Assembly (NCBI RefSeq): GCF_001431045.1
Contig: NZ_BCLE01000042.1
Location: 1 to 57,255 of the forward strand
Direction of reading: 5' to 3'
Source: Streptococcus orisasini
GTDB lineage: Bacteria; Bacillota; Bacilli; Lactobacillales; Streptococcaceae
Length of the DNA: 57,255 nt
The notes under the pieces were generated by a model. It saw only the letters and a list, made by a program, of their open reading frames with translations, was not told the DNA's origin and searched no databases. Positions within the stretch are counted from its first letter, which is position 1, and every line of letters begins with the position of its first letter. Made by a program: the position numbers and the translations under genes. This document shows positions 8,432-19,291 of the stretch, one piece after another.

Positions 8432-9079
8432 TTATCTAAGAAGAATTTTTCTTAAATCTTCTGTACTTTTGGCAATATAATCAGCTTTTGCAGCTTGCAA
8501 TTCTTCAAAGCTACCGTATCCGTACAGGACACCGAGTGATGCGAGCTGATTTTCCTTGGCTCCTAAGATATCGTATTTGCGATCGCCAACCATGATAGTT
8601 TCGGCAGGATTTACTGTATCAGCATTTTTCAAAGCGTAGGCGATGATATCGCTTTTTTTGCTGCGGGAGCTATCCATACTAGCACCAGTGATAATTTCAA
8701 AAAAGTGGCTGAGTTCAAAGTGCTCCAAAATCTGCTGTGCGAAAACTTCAGGTTTTGATGTGGCCACAAGAAGCTGTCTTTTTTGACTTTTTAGGTCTGC
8801 CAGAAGTTCTGGAATACCTGGATAAATCTGATTTTCAAAGATTCCTTTTTCTCTGAAATAGTCTCGGTAAAGGGCAATAGCTGCCTGACTTTCAGCCAAA
8901 GACATGCCCAGAGTTTGTTCAAAACTGGTTTTCAAAGGGGGACCGATAAAGGTCTTCAGCAGATGGTCATCTGGAATCGGGCGATCTAGCTGAGTCAAAG
9001 CATAGCGGATAGAATTGAGGATTCCCTGTCCTGAGTCGGTCAGGGTACCATCCAAATCAAATAAAATTGTCTGATACAT
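8432..9079 (-). CDS. HAD-superfamily hydrolase, phosphoglycolate phosphatase-like
   Basis: A 215-residue HAD phosphatase with motif I FDLDGTLTDSG at the N-terminus, motif II VATSKP near 105, the K of motif III near 140 (SRSKKSDII) and motif IV MVGDRKYDILGAK near 170. The cap insertion after residue 15 makes it subclass IA, as in Gph and pyrophosphatase PpaX. Substrate cannot be set from sequence. It is a single gene with a start preceded by AAGGAGAC, divergent from glycerate kinase. Confidence 0.88.
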   Translation of the reverse strand: MYQTILFDLDGTLTDSGQGILNSIRYALTQLDRPIPDDHLLKTFIGPPLKTSFEQTLGMSLAESQAAIALYRDYFREKGIFENQIYPGIPELLADLKSQKRQLLVATSKPEVFAQQILEHFELSHFFEIITGASMDSSRSKKSDIIAYALKNADTVNPAETIMVGDRKYDILGAKENQLASLGVLYGYGSFEELQAAKADYIAKSTEDLRKILLR

Positions 9080-9179
9080 ACAGTCTCCTTTTCACTGTAG
9101 CGATATTTAGAAAGTCTGTCAGGAAAATCTTAATGTTTTACGTTATAATAAAGTCATAATACTTTAAGGAGGAATTTTT

Positions 9180-10319
9180 ATGCATATTCTCATTGCCCCA
9201 GATTCATTCAAGGAATCTTTACCAGCTCTGGAAGTAGCAAAAGCCATCAAAAGAGGACTCGCAAAATCGCTGCCTCAGGCTGATTTTGAGCTCTTTCCTA
9301 TTGGCGACGGTGGTGAAGGGACCTTGCAAGCTCTAGCTTTGGGACTGCATCTAGAAAAATCCTCTCAAAAAGTAACTGGTCCTTTTGGTCAGCCTCAGAC
9401 AGTTGAGTACGCCTATAAAGATGACTTGGCAGTGTTTGAAATGGCTGCAGTAACTGGTCTTGAAACGATTCCTGAGGAGCAGCGAGACCCTCTATTAATC
9501 AGTAATCAAGGAATTGGTGAGCTGATAGTGTTTTTAGCTCAGCAAGGCATCAAAAAACTAATGATTGGTGTAGGCGGCAGCTCTACTAATGATGGTGGTA
9601 TTGGTATGGCAGCAGGTCTAGGCTATGAATTTTTTGACAAACAAGGGAAAAAGCTAAAAGCAATAGGAGCAAATTTGAGCCAAGTCGCTTATATTTCCGA
9701 CTGTAAGGTATCACCCTTGATTAAAGATATGGAAGTGACTGTTATCACCGATGTCACTAATTTTCTTTGCGGACCTAAAGGAGCTACCTATGTTTTTGGC
9801 CCGCAAAAAGGCTTACCGCAAGACTCCTTGCAAGCTGCTGATCAAGCAATGGCAGCATTTTATCAGCTAGCGGCTCCTAACCTTTTGAATGTAGCAGGAG
9901 CAGGAGCGGGCGGCGGCATGGCAGCAGGCTTGGTTGCTTTTGCTGGCGGCAGAATTATTTCGGGAATTGATGCTATTTTAGATATTCTTGATTTTGATCA
10001 GCGTGTTAAAAATGCTGATATTGTGATTGTTGGCGAAGGACGCATGGACAGACAGAGTCTGTCAGGCAAGGCTCCTGTGGGGCTGGCCCGACGAACTCCT
10101 CAAGGAATTCCAGTTATTGCGATTTGCGGCAGTTTATCAGATGATTTGCCTGACTTTCCCACGGCAAACATACAGGCTGCTTTTCCCATTATTTCAAAAG
10201 TTGACAGTCTGGAAAACACTTTAGCTGATGCAAGGTTCAATCTTGAACGGACAGCTCGTAACATCGGCAATCTTTTAAGCCTGACCATTAAAAAAGCTCG
10301 TAGCTGCAAGACCGATTAG
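9180..10319 (+). CDS. glxK: Glycerate kinase
   Basis: A 379-residue type I glycerate kinase that phosphorylates D-glycerate to a phosphoglycerate, feeding lower glycolysis. The N-terminus IAPDSFKESL is diagnostic, as are GDGGEGT near 43, GVGGSSTNDGG near 130 and VGEGRMDRQSLSGKAP near 285. It has a good ribosome site (AAGGAGGA). It stands alone, convergent with the YueI-like gene 28 nt away. Full length. Confidence 0.93.
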   Translation: MHILIAPDSFKESLPALEVAKAIKRGLAKSLPQADFELFPIGDGGEGTLQALALGLHLEKSSQKVTGPFGQPQTVEYAYKDDLAVFEMAAVTGLETIPEEQRDPLLISNQGIGELIVFLAQQGIKKLMIGVGGSSTNDGGIGMAAGLGYEFFDKQGKKLKAIGANLSQVAYISDCKVSPLIKDMEVTVITDVTNFLCGPKGATYVFGPQKGLPQDSLQAADQAMAAFYQLAAPNLLNVAGAGAGGGMAAGLVAFAGGRIISGIDAILDILDFDQRVKNADIVIVGEGRMDRQSLSGKAPVGLARRTPQGIPVIAICGSLSDDLPDFPTANIQAAFPIISKVDSLENTLADARFNLERTARNIGNLLSLTIKKARSCKTD

Positions 10320-10347
10320 TCAGCATCAGATTTTTACTGTCCTCTTT

Positions 10348-10800
10348 TTATTTTTTAGAGAACCATTTTCGCCAGAATGGTTTTGGCGAAGTCTCCTTAG
10401 AACTTTGCCTGAGCAGCTGGGGATAAAGAGTCCTAATATCAGTCGTTTCAAGATTCTCAGCTTTATCTGTATGAACCAAAAGGCCAAAGGGTGACTGACA
10501 ATTATCCTCATCAACAATAGTCGCAGAAAGTTCAGCTTTCTGTGCTTTTTTCATGTAGTTCATCTGAGAGTCTAATGATAGTTTAGGAGAAATCTTCAGG
10601 TAGCACTTGCCGTAAGCTGCCTTAAGATCCGATAAAATAGCGTCAAAACCTTCAAAAATAGTTTGATTTTCAGCATCTTCTAAAAGAATACTTAGGACTA
10701 AGCGTTCAGCAAAAGTCCCAAAATACTTTCGCTGTTCATCAGGATTCAGCCGCTGTTCACCACTAGCTCTTTCCAGAACTTTCTTTTCTAAATCAGTCAT
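10348..10800 (-). CDS. YueI-like DUF1694 protein
   Basis: A 150-residue protein of the DUF1694/YueI family found in bacilli and streptococci. Typical parts are NPDEQRKYFGTFAERLVLSI near 18-38 and the closing PFWRKWFSK. It is soluble and has no signal peptide. The function is not known. Confidence 0.8.
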   Translation of the reverse strand: MTDLEKKVLERASGEQRLNPDEQRKYFGTFAERLVLSILLEDAENQTIFEGFDAILSDLKAAYGKCYLKISPKLSLDSQMNYMKKAQKAELSATIVDEDNCQSPFGLLVHTDKAENLETTDIRTLYPQLLRQSSKETSPKPFWRKWFSKK

Positions 10801-10873
10801 TGTCCACCTCGTTTCATCATTTATAACAATTATACACTATTTTACAGATTAAAATGTATCTGTTGAAGGGAAT

Positions 10874-10903
10874 TTGCTTTTTCAGGAATTTTAGTGGTAT
10901 AAT
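10874..10903 (+). promoter_or_regulatory. Promoter of the two small membrane-protein genes
   Basis: TTGCTT at 10874-10879 and TATAAT at 10898-10903 (18-nt spacer), with GTGG before the -10. It lies 27 bp before the 10930 start codon. Confidence 0.6.
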
Positions 10904-10929
10904 CGGAAGCAAAAAAGGGAGAGAAGAAG

Positions 10930-11181
10930 ATGGAAAAAAGAACAGATGTCTGGAAAACTCTCAGTATTGTCTTCATTGTTTTAACCAGTTTGTTTTTCAT
11001 TACAAGTGTGACATTGACTACTGTTTACCTTTTATCTTATCAAGATGTTGAACAGTTGGTTGAACAATCTCAAGAAAAAGCAAACAAAATTTCCGACTAC
11101 CGTAAAACAATCAGAAAATACAAGGAAAAAGAAGCTCTGGATTATATTGACAATAATTACAAATCAAATAATTATGAGTAA
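10930..11181 (+). CDS. Small membrane protein, truncated paralogue of the next gene
   Basis: An 83-residue protein with a basic N-terminus (MEKRTDVWKTLS), one membrane helix (about 10-35) and a short charged coiled-coil tail. The first 40 residues resemble those of the following gene (MQKKTNVWKILG) and both ribosome sites read GGAGA(G)AAGAAG. It looks like a tandem duplicate that lost, or never had, the C-terminal DUF4352-like domain. Function unknown. Confidence 0.65.
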   Translation: MEKRTDVWKTLSIVFIVLTSLFFITSVTLTTVYLLSYQDVEQLVEQSQEKANKISDYRKTIRKYKEKEALDYIDNNYKSNNYE

Positions 11182-11207
11182 AGAACGAAAAATATTAGGA
11201 GAAGAAG

Positions 11208-11846
11208 ATGCAGAAAAAAACAAATGTTTGGAAAATTCTAGGGATTGTCTTTAGCAGTCTGGCTGGTTTCTTCTGCTTGGTTACCTTTATCTTGGGCACT
11301 TTTTATGCAGTTCACCAGCAGGAATTTGCTAAGTGGGCTGCAGTGAATAAGATGCAGGATAGAACGATTGCCAATAAGAAAAAAGAGATTAAAAGCCTTA
11401 AACGCAGAATTGATAGTCACAGTCGTTACACTTACAAGGACTATAGTAAAGATAAAACTAAACGATACATTTTTGGTGAAAGTGCTGTTTTAAACACAGG
11501 TGAAGAAATAACAGTAACAGGTATTAAAACAAATGCTAATCTTAAAGGGAAAGGTTTATCAAAAGACAATCAAACAATCGTCCTCAACGTAAGCGTGAAA
11601 AACACAAGAAATGAACCCATCCAGTTCAGTCCCAAAGATTTTTATATTTATGATACCAATCTTGATATTGCTGATTTAAGTCACTATGCGGCTAACAAAA
11701 AAATTCCGGATGTCATTGAACCTGGTAAGACAATTACTGCCAGCATTTATTTCACCGCCACTAAACCGGCTCCTTACCTAGTAAATTTTGGCAATGCCTA
11801 TTGGCTTCCTCAGACTGTCTACCAAAAAAGATCGCGCTCAATCTAA
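11208..11846 (+). CDS. Membrane-anchored DUF4352-like protein
   Basis: A 212-residue protein with an N-terminal membrane helix (about 10-35), a coiled coil (about 45-70) and an extracellular beta domain (about 95-205). That domain has TVLNVSVKNTRNEPIQFSP followed by FYIYDTN, the immunoglobulin-like pattern of DUF4352 (telokin-like) proteins. It lies 26 nt after its shorter paralogue and probably shares its promoter. Its role at the cell surface is not known. Confidence 0.75.
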   Translation: MQKKTNVWKILGIVFSSLAGFFCLVTFILGTFYAVHQQEFAKWAAVNKMQDRTIANKKKEIKSLKRRIDSHSRYTYKDYSKDKTKRYIFGESAVLNTGEEITVTGIKTNANLKGKGLSKDNQTIVLNVSVKNTRNEPIQFSPKDFYIYDTNLDIADLSHYAANKKIPDVIEPGKTITASIYFTATKPAPYLVNFGNAYWLPQTVYQKRSRSI

Positions 11847-11902
11847 GCTGATGGCAACAAAAATTAAGAGATAGAAATTTTAGGGAGTCTTTGATTTAAA
11901 CT

Positions 11903-11932
11903 GACTGTTCAAGAATTGAGCGGTCTTTTTTT
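11903..11932 (+). terminator. Terminator after the DUF4352-like gene
   Basis: GACTGTTCAA (11903-11912) pairs with TTGAGCGGTC (11916-11925) with two G-U pairs and is followed by seven T. Confidence 0.75.
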
Positions 11933-11943
11933 GTTTATGAGAG

Positions 11944-11980
11944 TAGGACAGACAGCAATCATGTGTGTCTGTCCTATTTT
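11944..11980 (+). repeat. Perfect inverted repeat upstream of eno
   Basis: TAGGACAGACA at 11944-11954 and TGTCTGTCCTA at 11966-11976 form an 11-bp perfect hairpin with an 11-nt loop and a following TTTT. It could be a second terminator. The remaining bases up to the eno promoter show nothing else. Confidence 0.55.
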
Positions 11981-12065
11981 CAAATTGTAAGCCGTTTCTT
12001 TAATTAAGAAGAAGTCAAGATGAAAAAATTCCCAAGACAGCGCTGCAAACAACAATTTTTTTGGT

Positions 12066-12094
12066 TTGCCTAAGTTCCAACTTTGTGGTATTAT
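12066..12094 (+). promoter_or_regulatory. eno promoter
   Basis: TTGCCT at 12066-12071, a 17-nt spacer and TATTAT at 12089-12094. The start codon follows 39 nt later behind AAGGAGAG. Confidence 0.7.
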
Positions 12095-12097
12095 TAA

Positions 12098-13432
<1,335 letters not shown>

Positions 13433-13452
13433 TCGTTGATTTAACAACTTTT

Positions 13453-13484
13453 AAAGACCTTAGCCTTTGAGCTAGGGTCTTTTC
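13453..13484 (+). terminator. eno terminator
   Basis: A 12-bp stem AAAGACCTTAGC / GCTAGGGTCTTT with a 6-nt loop, then TTTT. Confidence 0.85.
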
Positions 13485-13631
13485 TATGCTTTAGAGACAA
13501 AGAAGAAGTAAGAGACTAAAGATTTACTTTAATTGACATGTTTTTGGTGGCAATACATTTTTGCCTTGATATTATGTATTAATAAATGTAAAACCAGCTA
13601 AATAAAGTGTTACAAAAGAAAGTTAGCAATT

Positions 13632-13660
13632 TTGAGTAGGAATTGCGAATATGGTATAAT
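13632..13660 (+). promoter_or_regulatory. Autolysin gene promoter
   Basis: TTGAGT at 13632-13637, a 17-nt spacer and TATAAT at 13655-13660 with a TGG before the -10. Confidence 0.7.
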
Positions 13661-13690
13661 GAAAGCAATTATATTTTTAAGGAAAGTAAT

Positions 13691-16576
13691 ATGGAAAAAA
13701 ACAAAATTAAAACTTATCTGATGGTGCCTTTGGCTCTTACCCTGTTTATGGCTGCCGCTAAGGTATCTGCAGATGAAACAGTTCAAACTGCCTCTGGTTC
13801 AGAAAAGGCAGTATCTTCTGAAGTCGCGTCAGTGACTAGCGCTGAAACATCAGTATCAGAAGCAAGTAGCAGTCAGAGCACTGCTGCAGTCAGTCAAGCT
13901 ACCAGCCAAGAAGAGCCAAGTCAGCCAGTCGAGCAAACAGCTGCTGAATTGACAACTACTGAAAGTTCTCAGCAAAATGACACGACATCTGCTGAAACTA
14001 CGACTTCATCGGCTTCCAATCTGGTGGATGTTCAGGCAAAAAGTCAGCCAACAACAAAAGCAGCAGCTCAAACGCAGAACCAACAGTCTTCATCGAATCA
14101 GCCTCTTAGACAGTCAGTGTTTTCACGAAAAACAGCGGCTGTAAAAGCGCCTCAGCCAAAAGCACCTGTTTCGGCTGCTAAGGAGCAAAAAACACCTGTA
14201 ACAACAGCTGCAATTGAAGAAAAAGGAATAAAGCTCCAGTACAATCAGTCTATTGCCAAGGATACTAAAATTCAGTTTGCGGTTTGGACAGCTCAAAATG
14301 GTCAGAATGACCTTCGGTGGTATACAGCCAATAATATGGGGGCTGCCTATGCTGAATTTAAAAATCACCGCGAGTACGGAATCTATTATATTCATACTTA
14401 TGCTAACCAGAAGGGCAAAATGATAGGGCTTAATGCTATGTCTATTACAATTGCCAGACCTCAGGTTCAGACAAAGATTCAAAAAACGTCATCCAACCGT
14501 TTTGAAATTACCATTTCTAATGTTCCAAATACCATTACACAAGTTAAGGTTCCTGTTTGGTCAGATAAAAACGGTCAGGATGACATCAAATGGTACAATA
14601 CTACAAAGACAGCGGCTGGTACCTATAAGGCTACTGTCAATCTGCAAGATCATAAGAATACATTTGGCCATTATCAAGCTCATGTTTATGGCTATAGTAC
14701 AGTTACCCAATCTCAGATTGGATTGGTAGCAAGCCCAGGTTTTGACAATAATGACACTCGTTCCAATGCGCTTGTTTCGGTTGTAGGCTATAAGGAAAAT
14801 TCAAGCACTTTTGATGTAGTTGTCAAAGGAAGCCAAAAAACCAAGACAATCAAATCTGTTGGCGTTGCTGTTTGGTCAGAAGACAAGGGTCAGGATGATC
14901 TTAAATGGTATAAACCGGCAGTCACTAATAATCAGGCAACTGCTAAAATAGATATTGCCAATCATGCAAATGTCTCTGGAAAGTATCTTGTTCATGTTTA
15001 TACAGATTATACAGATGGGACAACATCAGGAATTGCCCTGGGGCCTTATAAAATTACTAAAACACTTGCTGCGGTTCAGCTTACTTCTAATGGTATTCAA
15101 ATCAGATTGAATGCTGGTAATGTTAAAGATAAAAGCAAGGTTTCCTTTGCTGTTTGGTCAAATGATAAAGGTCAAGATGACCTTCGGTGGTATCAGGCTA
15201 ATAAGCAAGGTGAAGTAGTTGCCAACTATAACAATCACCGAGGTTATGGTGTTTACAATATTCATGTTTATCATGATAAAAATGGTAAACTGGAAGGATT
15301 GGGAACGACAACTATAACGGTTGCTAAGCCAGCTGTGACGACTAATATTGCTAAGACAGGTGACAATGAGTACACGGTTACTATTAAAAATGTTCCTTAT
15401 TACATTTCATCAGTGCATGTTCCTGTGTGGACAGCCAAAAATAATCAAGATGATATCAACTGGTACGAAGCTCGTAAAGTATCAGATAAAACTTATCAAG
15501 CGAAGATTTTTCTTAAGAATCACCGGTTTGAAAGTGGCCTCTACAATGTTCATATTTATGGCAAGAGCAGGCTGGAAAATAATAAATTAATCGGTATGGG
15601 AACAACAAACTTTACGATCAATGCAGTTAAATTTAGTGATCCGAAAGTAACTGTGACAAATCATCAGGCTAAAAATGGAACCTTGGATGTTGTTATTACT
15701 GAAAATAATAATTCTAAAAAGCTGAAAATTGCCAAAGTCGCCGCTTGGTCAGAAGATAAGCAAAGCAATCTGTACTGGTATAGCAGCAGTGATGTCAAAA
15801 ACGGTAAAATTAGCCTTACTGTCAATGAGAAAAATCATGGCTATATTAAGGGAAATTATCATGTTCATGTCTATGTGACCTATCAAGATGGTCAGGAAGT
15901 CGGTTTTGACAAGGGAACTTACCGTTTAGAGGCTGATAGACCAGCTGTAACTCTGCCATCTTACTTTATTGATGTCAGCAGCCATAATGGAACGATTTCT
16001 GTTGCAGAATTTAACCGTTTAAAGCAACAGGGAATTCGGGGAGTTGTTGTCAAGTTAACAGAAGGTACCAGCTATCTTAATCCTTATGCCAAATCACAGA
16101 TTGCTAATGCTAAAACAGCAGGAATCAAAGTTTCTGCCTATCACTATTCGCACTATACATCAGCAGCAGAAGCCCAAGCAGAGGCACGTTACTTTGTAAA
16201 TGCGGCTAAGGCACATGGTTTGTCTTCTGCGACTGTTATGGTAAATGACATGGAAGTATCTTCCATGCTGAACAATATAAATAATAATGTTCAAGCTTGG
16301 CAAGATGAGATGAAGCGTTTGGGATACGGCAATCTTGTTCACTATACTATGGCAAGCTGGCTGGATATCCGCGGTGGAAGTGTTGATACAACACGATTTG
16401 GACTTAACAATTTTTGGATTGCTCATTATGCCAAAGGCTATACTTATATGTCTCAAGAAGAAGCTAAATCCTTAAATTATTATGCTAATGCAGCGGCTTG
16501 GCAATATACAAGTGTTTCTTCTAAACTGACTCATCCTTTAGATGAAAACATTGATTATACTGGCCGCTTTACTTAA
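13691..16576 (+). CDS. atlA: AtlA-like autolysin with six Bsp repeats and GH25 muramidase domain
   Basis: About 961 residues, secreted. A signal peptide ends near KVSA-DET (about residue 31). A Ser/Thr/Gln-rich linker runs to about 180. Six Bsp-like repeats follow, each with a [FV]xVWxxxxGQxDLxWY core, near 14280, 14550, 14870, 15150, 15430 and 15750. The C-terminal GH25 lysozyme domain (about 760-961) starts YFIDVSSHNG and has VKLTEGTSY and the catalytic-type NDMEVS. Domain order and length match AtlA of Streptococcus mutans, which cleaves peptidoglycan for cell separation and biofilm formation. I chose ATG 13691 (after AAGGAAAG) over an in-frame ATG at 13643 that precedes the -10. The lipoprotein gene follows 24 nt later. 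Confidence 0.9.
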   Translation: MEKNKIKTYLMVPLALTLFMAAAKVSADETVQTASGSEKAVSSEVASVTSAETSVSEASSSQSTAAVSQATSQEEPSQPVEQTAAELTTTESSQQNDTTSAETTTSSASNLVDVQAKSQPTTKAAAQTQNQQSSSNQPLRQSVFSRKTAAVKAPQPKAPVSAAKEQKTPVTTAAIEEKGIKLQYNQSIAKDTKIQFAVWTAQNGQNDLRWYTANNMGAAYAEFKNHREYGIYYIHTYANQKGKMIGLNAMSITIARPQVQTKIQKTSSNRFEITISNVPNTITQVKVPVWSDKNGQDDIKWYNTTKTAAGTYKATVNLQDHKNTFGHYQAHVYGYSTVTQSQIGLVASPGFDNNDTRSNALVSVVGYKENSSTFDVVVKGSQKTKTIKSVGVAVWSEDKGQDDLKWYKPAVTNNQATAKIDIANHANVSGKYLVHVYTDYTDGTTSGIALGPYKITKTLAAVQLTSNGIQIRLNAGNVKDKSKVSFAVWSNDKGQDDLRWYQANKQGEVVANYNNHRGYGVYNIHVYHDKNGKLEGLGTTTITVAKPAVTTNIAKTGDNEYTVTIKNVPYYISSVHVPVWTAKNNQDDINWYEARKVSDKTYQAKIFLKNHRFESGLYNVHIYGKSRLENNKLIGMGTTNFTINAVKFSDPKVTVTNHQAKNGTLDVVITENNNSKKLKIAKVAAWSEDKQSNLYWYSSSDVKNGKISLTVNEKNHGYIKGNYHVHVYVTYQDGQEVGFDKGTYRLEADRPAVTLPSYFIDVSSHNGTISVAEFNRLKQQGIRGVVVKLTEGTSYLNPYAKSQIANAKTAGIKVSAYHYSHYTSAAEAQAEARYFVNAAKAHGLSSATVMVNDMEVSSMLNNINNNVQAWQDEMKRLGYGNLVHYTMASWLDIRGGSVDTTRFGLNNFWIAHYAKGYTYMSQEEAKSLNYYANAAAWQYTSVSSKLTHPLDENIDYTGRFT

Positions 16577-16600
16577 AAGCTATAATAAGGAGTTCAATTT

Positions 16601-17209
16601 ATGAAAATGAAATCTATCCTTAAAAGTTTTGTTGTTGCATTGCTCAGTGTTTCTCTTCTTTTGGGCTGTTCGGCTCAAAAGAAGAGTGATAATGGCGAAA
16701 AATCTGCTTCTCCCAAGACAAGTCTGCAATCAAAATCGCATAAGAGCGACAAACACAGCTCATCTGAACAGGAGAAAAAAACAGAATCTTCGTCGGAAAG
16801 CAGTCAGTCGTCCAGCTCTTCCAGTGAAGAGAGCCATGAGGCAGAAAGTCTGGCTCCTATTGATACAGGGGCTATCTTAAAGGCTGATTACAGCACAGCA
16901 GCAGGTACCTGGAAGAATGCACAGGGGCAAGTTTTAAACTTTAATAATCAAGGATTGACGACAGCTGGGATGATAGTCAGTCTGTTGGATATTGATCAGG
17001 ATGGTGTTCTTCTGCTGAATGTGGAAACGGGCAGCAAAACCAATCTGACCCTTTATATTGTGCCAGCAAATCATACCTTGTCTCAACAATACTTTGCTGA
17101 TGGACAGACGGATACATCTGATAAATCAAAAGATCGCATCATTTCTTCTGAAAGTTTAAATAGCGGCCAATTGGAAAATCAAGTTTATTATCATGTATCA
17201 AGTCGTTAA
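16601..17209 (+). CDS. Serine-rich lipoprotein
   Basis: A 202-residue predicted lipoprotein. The signal peptide ends in the lipobox LLLGC with Cys at about residue 23. A Ser/Lys/Glu-rich linker (about 25-85) precedes a small domain (about 90-200; GTWKNAQGQVLNF). It follows the autolysin gene by 24 nt behind AAGGAG and ends at a clear terminator, so the two are probably co-transcribed and it may help at the cell wall. The C-terminal domain is not recognised. Confidence 0.8.
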   Translation: MKMKSILKSFVVALLSVSLLLGCSAQKKSDNGEKSASPKTSLQSKSHKSDKHSSSEQEKKTESSSESSQSSSSSSEESHEAESLAPIDTGAILKADYSTAAGTWKNAQGQVLNFNNQGLTTAGMIVSLLDIDQDGVLLLNVETGSKTNLTLYIVPANHTLSQQYFADGQTDTSDKSKDRIISSESLNSGQLENQVYYHVSSR

Positions 17210-17239
17210 TAAAACCGAAAAAATTCTGACTAATATTTA

Positions 17240-17267
17240 AAAAACCACGTTTATCTGTGGTTTTTTC
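17240..17267 (+). terminator. Terminator after the lipoprotein gene
   Basis: Perfect 10-bp stem AAAAAACCAC / GTGGTTTTTT with an 8-nt loop. It can work in both directions. Confidence 0.85.
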
Positions 17268-17297
17268 TGTTATAATTAAGAAGATAAGAGGTGGCAA

Positions 17298-18518
17298 ATG
17301 ACTTACGATAATTTATTAAAACGTTTTTTAACCTATGTTAAAATCAATACCAGAAGTGATGCAAATAGCACTAAAACACCAACAACACAGAGTCAGGTTG
17401 ACTTTGCATTGACTGTTTTAAAACCAGAAATGGAGAATATTGGCCTCAAGGATGTTCATTATTTGCCAAATGGTTACTTGGTGGGAACTTTGCCTGCAAA
17501 TGGAAATTTTCCTTATAAGATTGGGTTTATTGCTCATATGGATACAGCCGATTTTAATGCCGAGGGTGTGAATCCTCAGATTATTAAACATTATGACGGT
17601 GGAACTATAAAACTTGGGCAGACAGATTTCACTCTTGATCCAGCAGACTTTCCAAATCTTAAGAATTATGTGGGACAAAGCCTGATCACTACAGATGGGA
17701 CAACCCTTTTAGGAAGCGATGATAAGTCAGGAATTGCTGAAATTATGACAGCAATTGAGTATTTGACGAGTCATCCTGAGATTGAACATGCTGAAATTCG
17801 TGTTGGCTTTGGGCCTGATGAAGAAATTGGCATTGGTGCTGATAAATTTGATGTGGCAGACTTTGATGTTGATTTTGCCTATACCGTCGATGGTGGGCCC
17901 TTAGGAGAGCTGCAATATGAGACTTTCAGTGCTGCAGAAGCAGAGCTTCAATTTACAGGTCGTAATGTTCATCCGGGAACTGCTAAAGATCAAATGGTCA
18001 ATGCCCTGCAATTAGCTATTGACTTTCATGAGCGGCTGCCTGAAAACGACCGTCCTGAAAAAACTGATGGCTATCAAGGTTTTTATCATCTTCTCAGTCT
18101 TGAAGGAACTGTTGAAGCAGCTCGCAGTTCCTATATTATCCGTGATTTCGATGATGATGCTTTTGCCAAACGTAAGTTTTTACTGCAGCAAATAGCTGAA
18201 CGAATGAACATACAGCTAGGAGCAAAACGTGTCCAGCTTGATCTCCGCGATCAGTATTATAATATGCGAAAAGTGATTGAAAAAGACATGACCTGTGTTG
18301 ATCTTGCCAAGAAAGTTATGGAGAATCTGGATATAAAACCTATCATCGAGCCTATTCGAGGTGGAACGGATGGCTCCAAAATTTCCTTTATGGGACTACC
18401 AACGCCTAATCTTTTTGCAGGTGGTGAAAATATGCATGGCCGTTTTGAATTTGTCAGCTTAGAGACTATGGCAAAAGCTGTTGATGTCATCATAGGTATT
18501 GCCCGTTTCAGACATTAA
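17298..18518 (+). CDS. pepT: Peptidase T (tripeptidase)
   Basis: A 406-residue M20 family aminotripeptidase releasing the N-terminal residue of tripeptides in the cytoplasm. Metal-site motifs seen: AHMDTADF near 78, [11 protein letters not shown] near 138, [12 protein letters not shown] near 173, HPGTAKDQM near 223 and [10 protein letters not shown] near 380. Length is standard. It has its own ribosome site (AGAGGTGG) and follows a terminator. Confidence 0.95.
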   Translation: MTYDNLLKRFLTYVKINTRSDANSTKTPTTQSQVDFALTVLKPEMENIGLKDVHYLPNGYLVGTLPANGNFPYKIGFIAHMDTADFNAEGVNPQIIKHYDGGTIKLGQTDFTLDPADFPNLKNYVGQSLITTDGTTLLGSDDKSGIAEIMTAIEYLTSHPEIEHAEIRVGFGPDEEIGIGADKFDVADFDVDFAYTVDGGPLGELQYETFSAAEAELQFTGRNVHPGTAKDQMVNALQLAIDFHERLPENDRPEKTDGYQGFYHLLSLEGTVEAARSSYIIRDFDDDAFAKRKFLLQQIAERMNIQLGAKRVQLDLRDQYYNMRKVIEKDMTCVDLAKKVMENLDIKPIIEPIRGGTDGSKISFMGLPTPNLFAGGENMHGRFEFVSLETMAKAVDVIIGIARFRH

Positions 18519-18574
18519 AATTTGGAAAAAATCACTTAACTATGATAAAATGATGTAACATGGAGGAAAAGTAA

Positions 18575-19060
18575 GTGATTAAAATATTTGGGAAAGTAAG
18601 GTACCATTGGCAACCCGAATTATCATGGCTAATTATTTATTGGTCCATTACGATTATGCCAGTTTTTATTGCTCTGTCTCTTTTATATGAGCAAACCACT
18701 ATTCCGCAGTATTTCTTTATTTTGTTTATTACCTTTGTTGTTTTGGTCGGTGTTGGATTTCATCGTTACTTTATTATTGAAGATAATGGCATTTTAAGAG
18801 TTGTCTCTTTAAGTTTGTTTAGGCCGTCCAAGATTATTATCGCTGATATTGAAAAAGTGGAAGTTACAAAATCAACAGTGACCCTGCTTGTCAAAAATAA
18901 AAAGAAAAGTCTCTTTTATATGCGAAAGTGGCCGAAAAAATACTTTTTAGATGCTTTGGCCCTTCATCCAGACTTTAAGGGTGAGGTTGAACTGACTGAT
19001 AATTTTGTTAATCTTGATTATTTTGAAGCTTATAAAGATGAAAAAAAGCCCTTACAATAA
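18575..19060 (+). CDS. ebsA: EbsA-like membrane protein
   Basis: A 161-residue protein of the EbsA family, named after an enterococcal gene beside the aggregation-substance regulators. It has two membrane helices (about 18-38 and 45-65) and then a soluble PH-like domain. A GTG start at 18575 follows GGAGG by 8 nt. It is convergent with the ferredoxin gene and the ends overlap by 9 nt. The ebsA-fer-LysM-cmk-infC order is common in streptococci. Molecular function is unclear. Confidence 0.75.
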   Translation: MIKIFGKVRYHWQPELSWLIIYWSITIMPVFIALSLLYEQTTIPQYFFILFITFVVLVGVGFHRYFIIEDNGILRVVSLSLFRPSKIIIADIEKVEVTKSTVTLLVKNKKKSLFYMRKWPKKYFLDALALHPDFKGEVELTDNFVNLDYFEAYKDEKKPLQ

Positions 19061-19246
19061 AGTAAGTGCTTTTGTTGGACAGGCTTTGACTGCAGTGAGA
19101 ATATCGGCATTATCACTAAAAGTTTTGACCTTTTCGCTGCTATTTGTGAATTTGACAATGCCGTCATCATCGTAATCAAAGAGATCTGAATAAGTCTGAC
19201 AGAGTCCGCAGGCAATACATTTTTCGGGAATAATGGCTACTTTCAT
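19052..19246 (-). CDS. fer: Ferredoxin, single [4Fe-4S] cluster
   Basis: A 64-residue ferredoxin. Three cysteines occur in CIACGLC and the fourth in KACPTKAL; between them runs an acidic loop (DLFDYDDDG). This is the Bacillus/streptococcal monocluster type, a low-potential electron carrier in the cytoplasm. The gene diverges from the LysM gene and overlaps the end of ebsA. Confidence 0.9.
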   Translation of the reverse strand: MKVAIIPEKCIACGLCQTYSDLFDYDDDGIVKFTNSSEKVKTFSDNADILTAVKACPTKALTLL

Positions 19247-19291
19247 AATAACATTGTAATACTATTATTGACATTTAACAAGGGGGAAATC

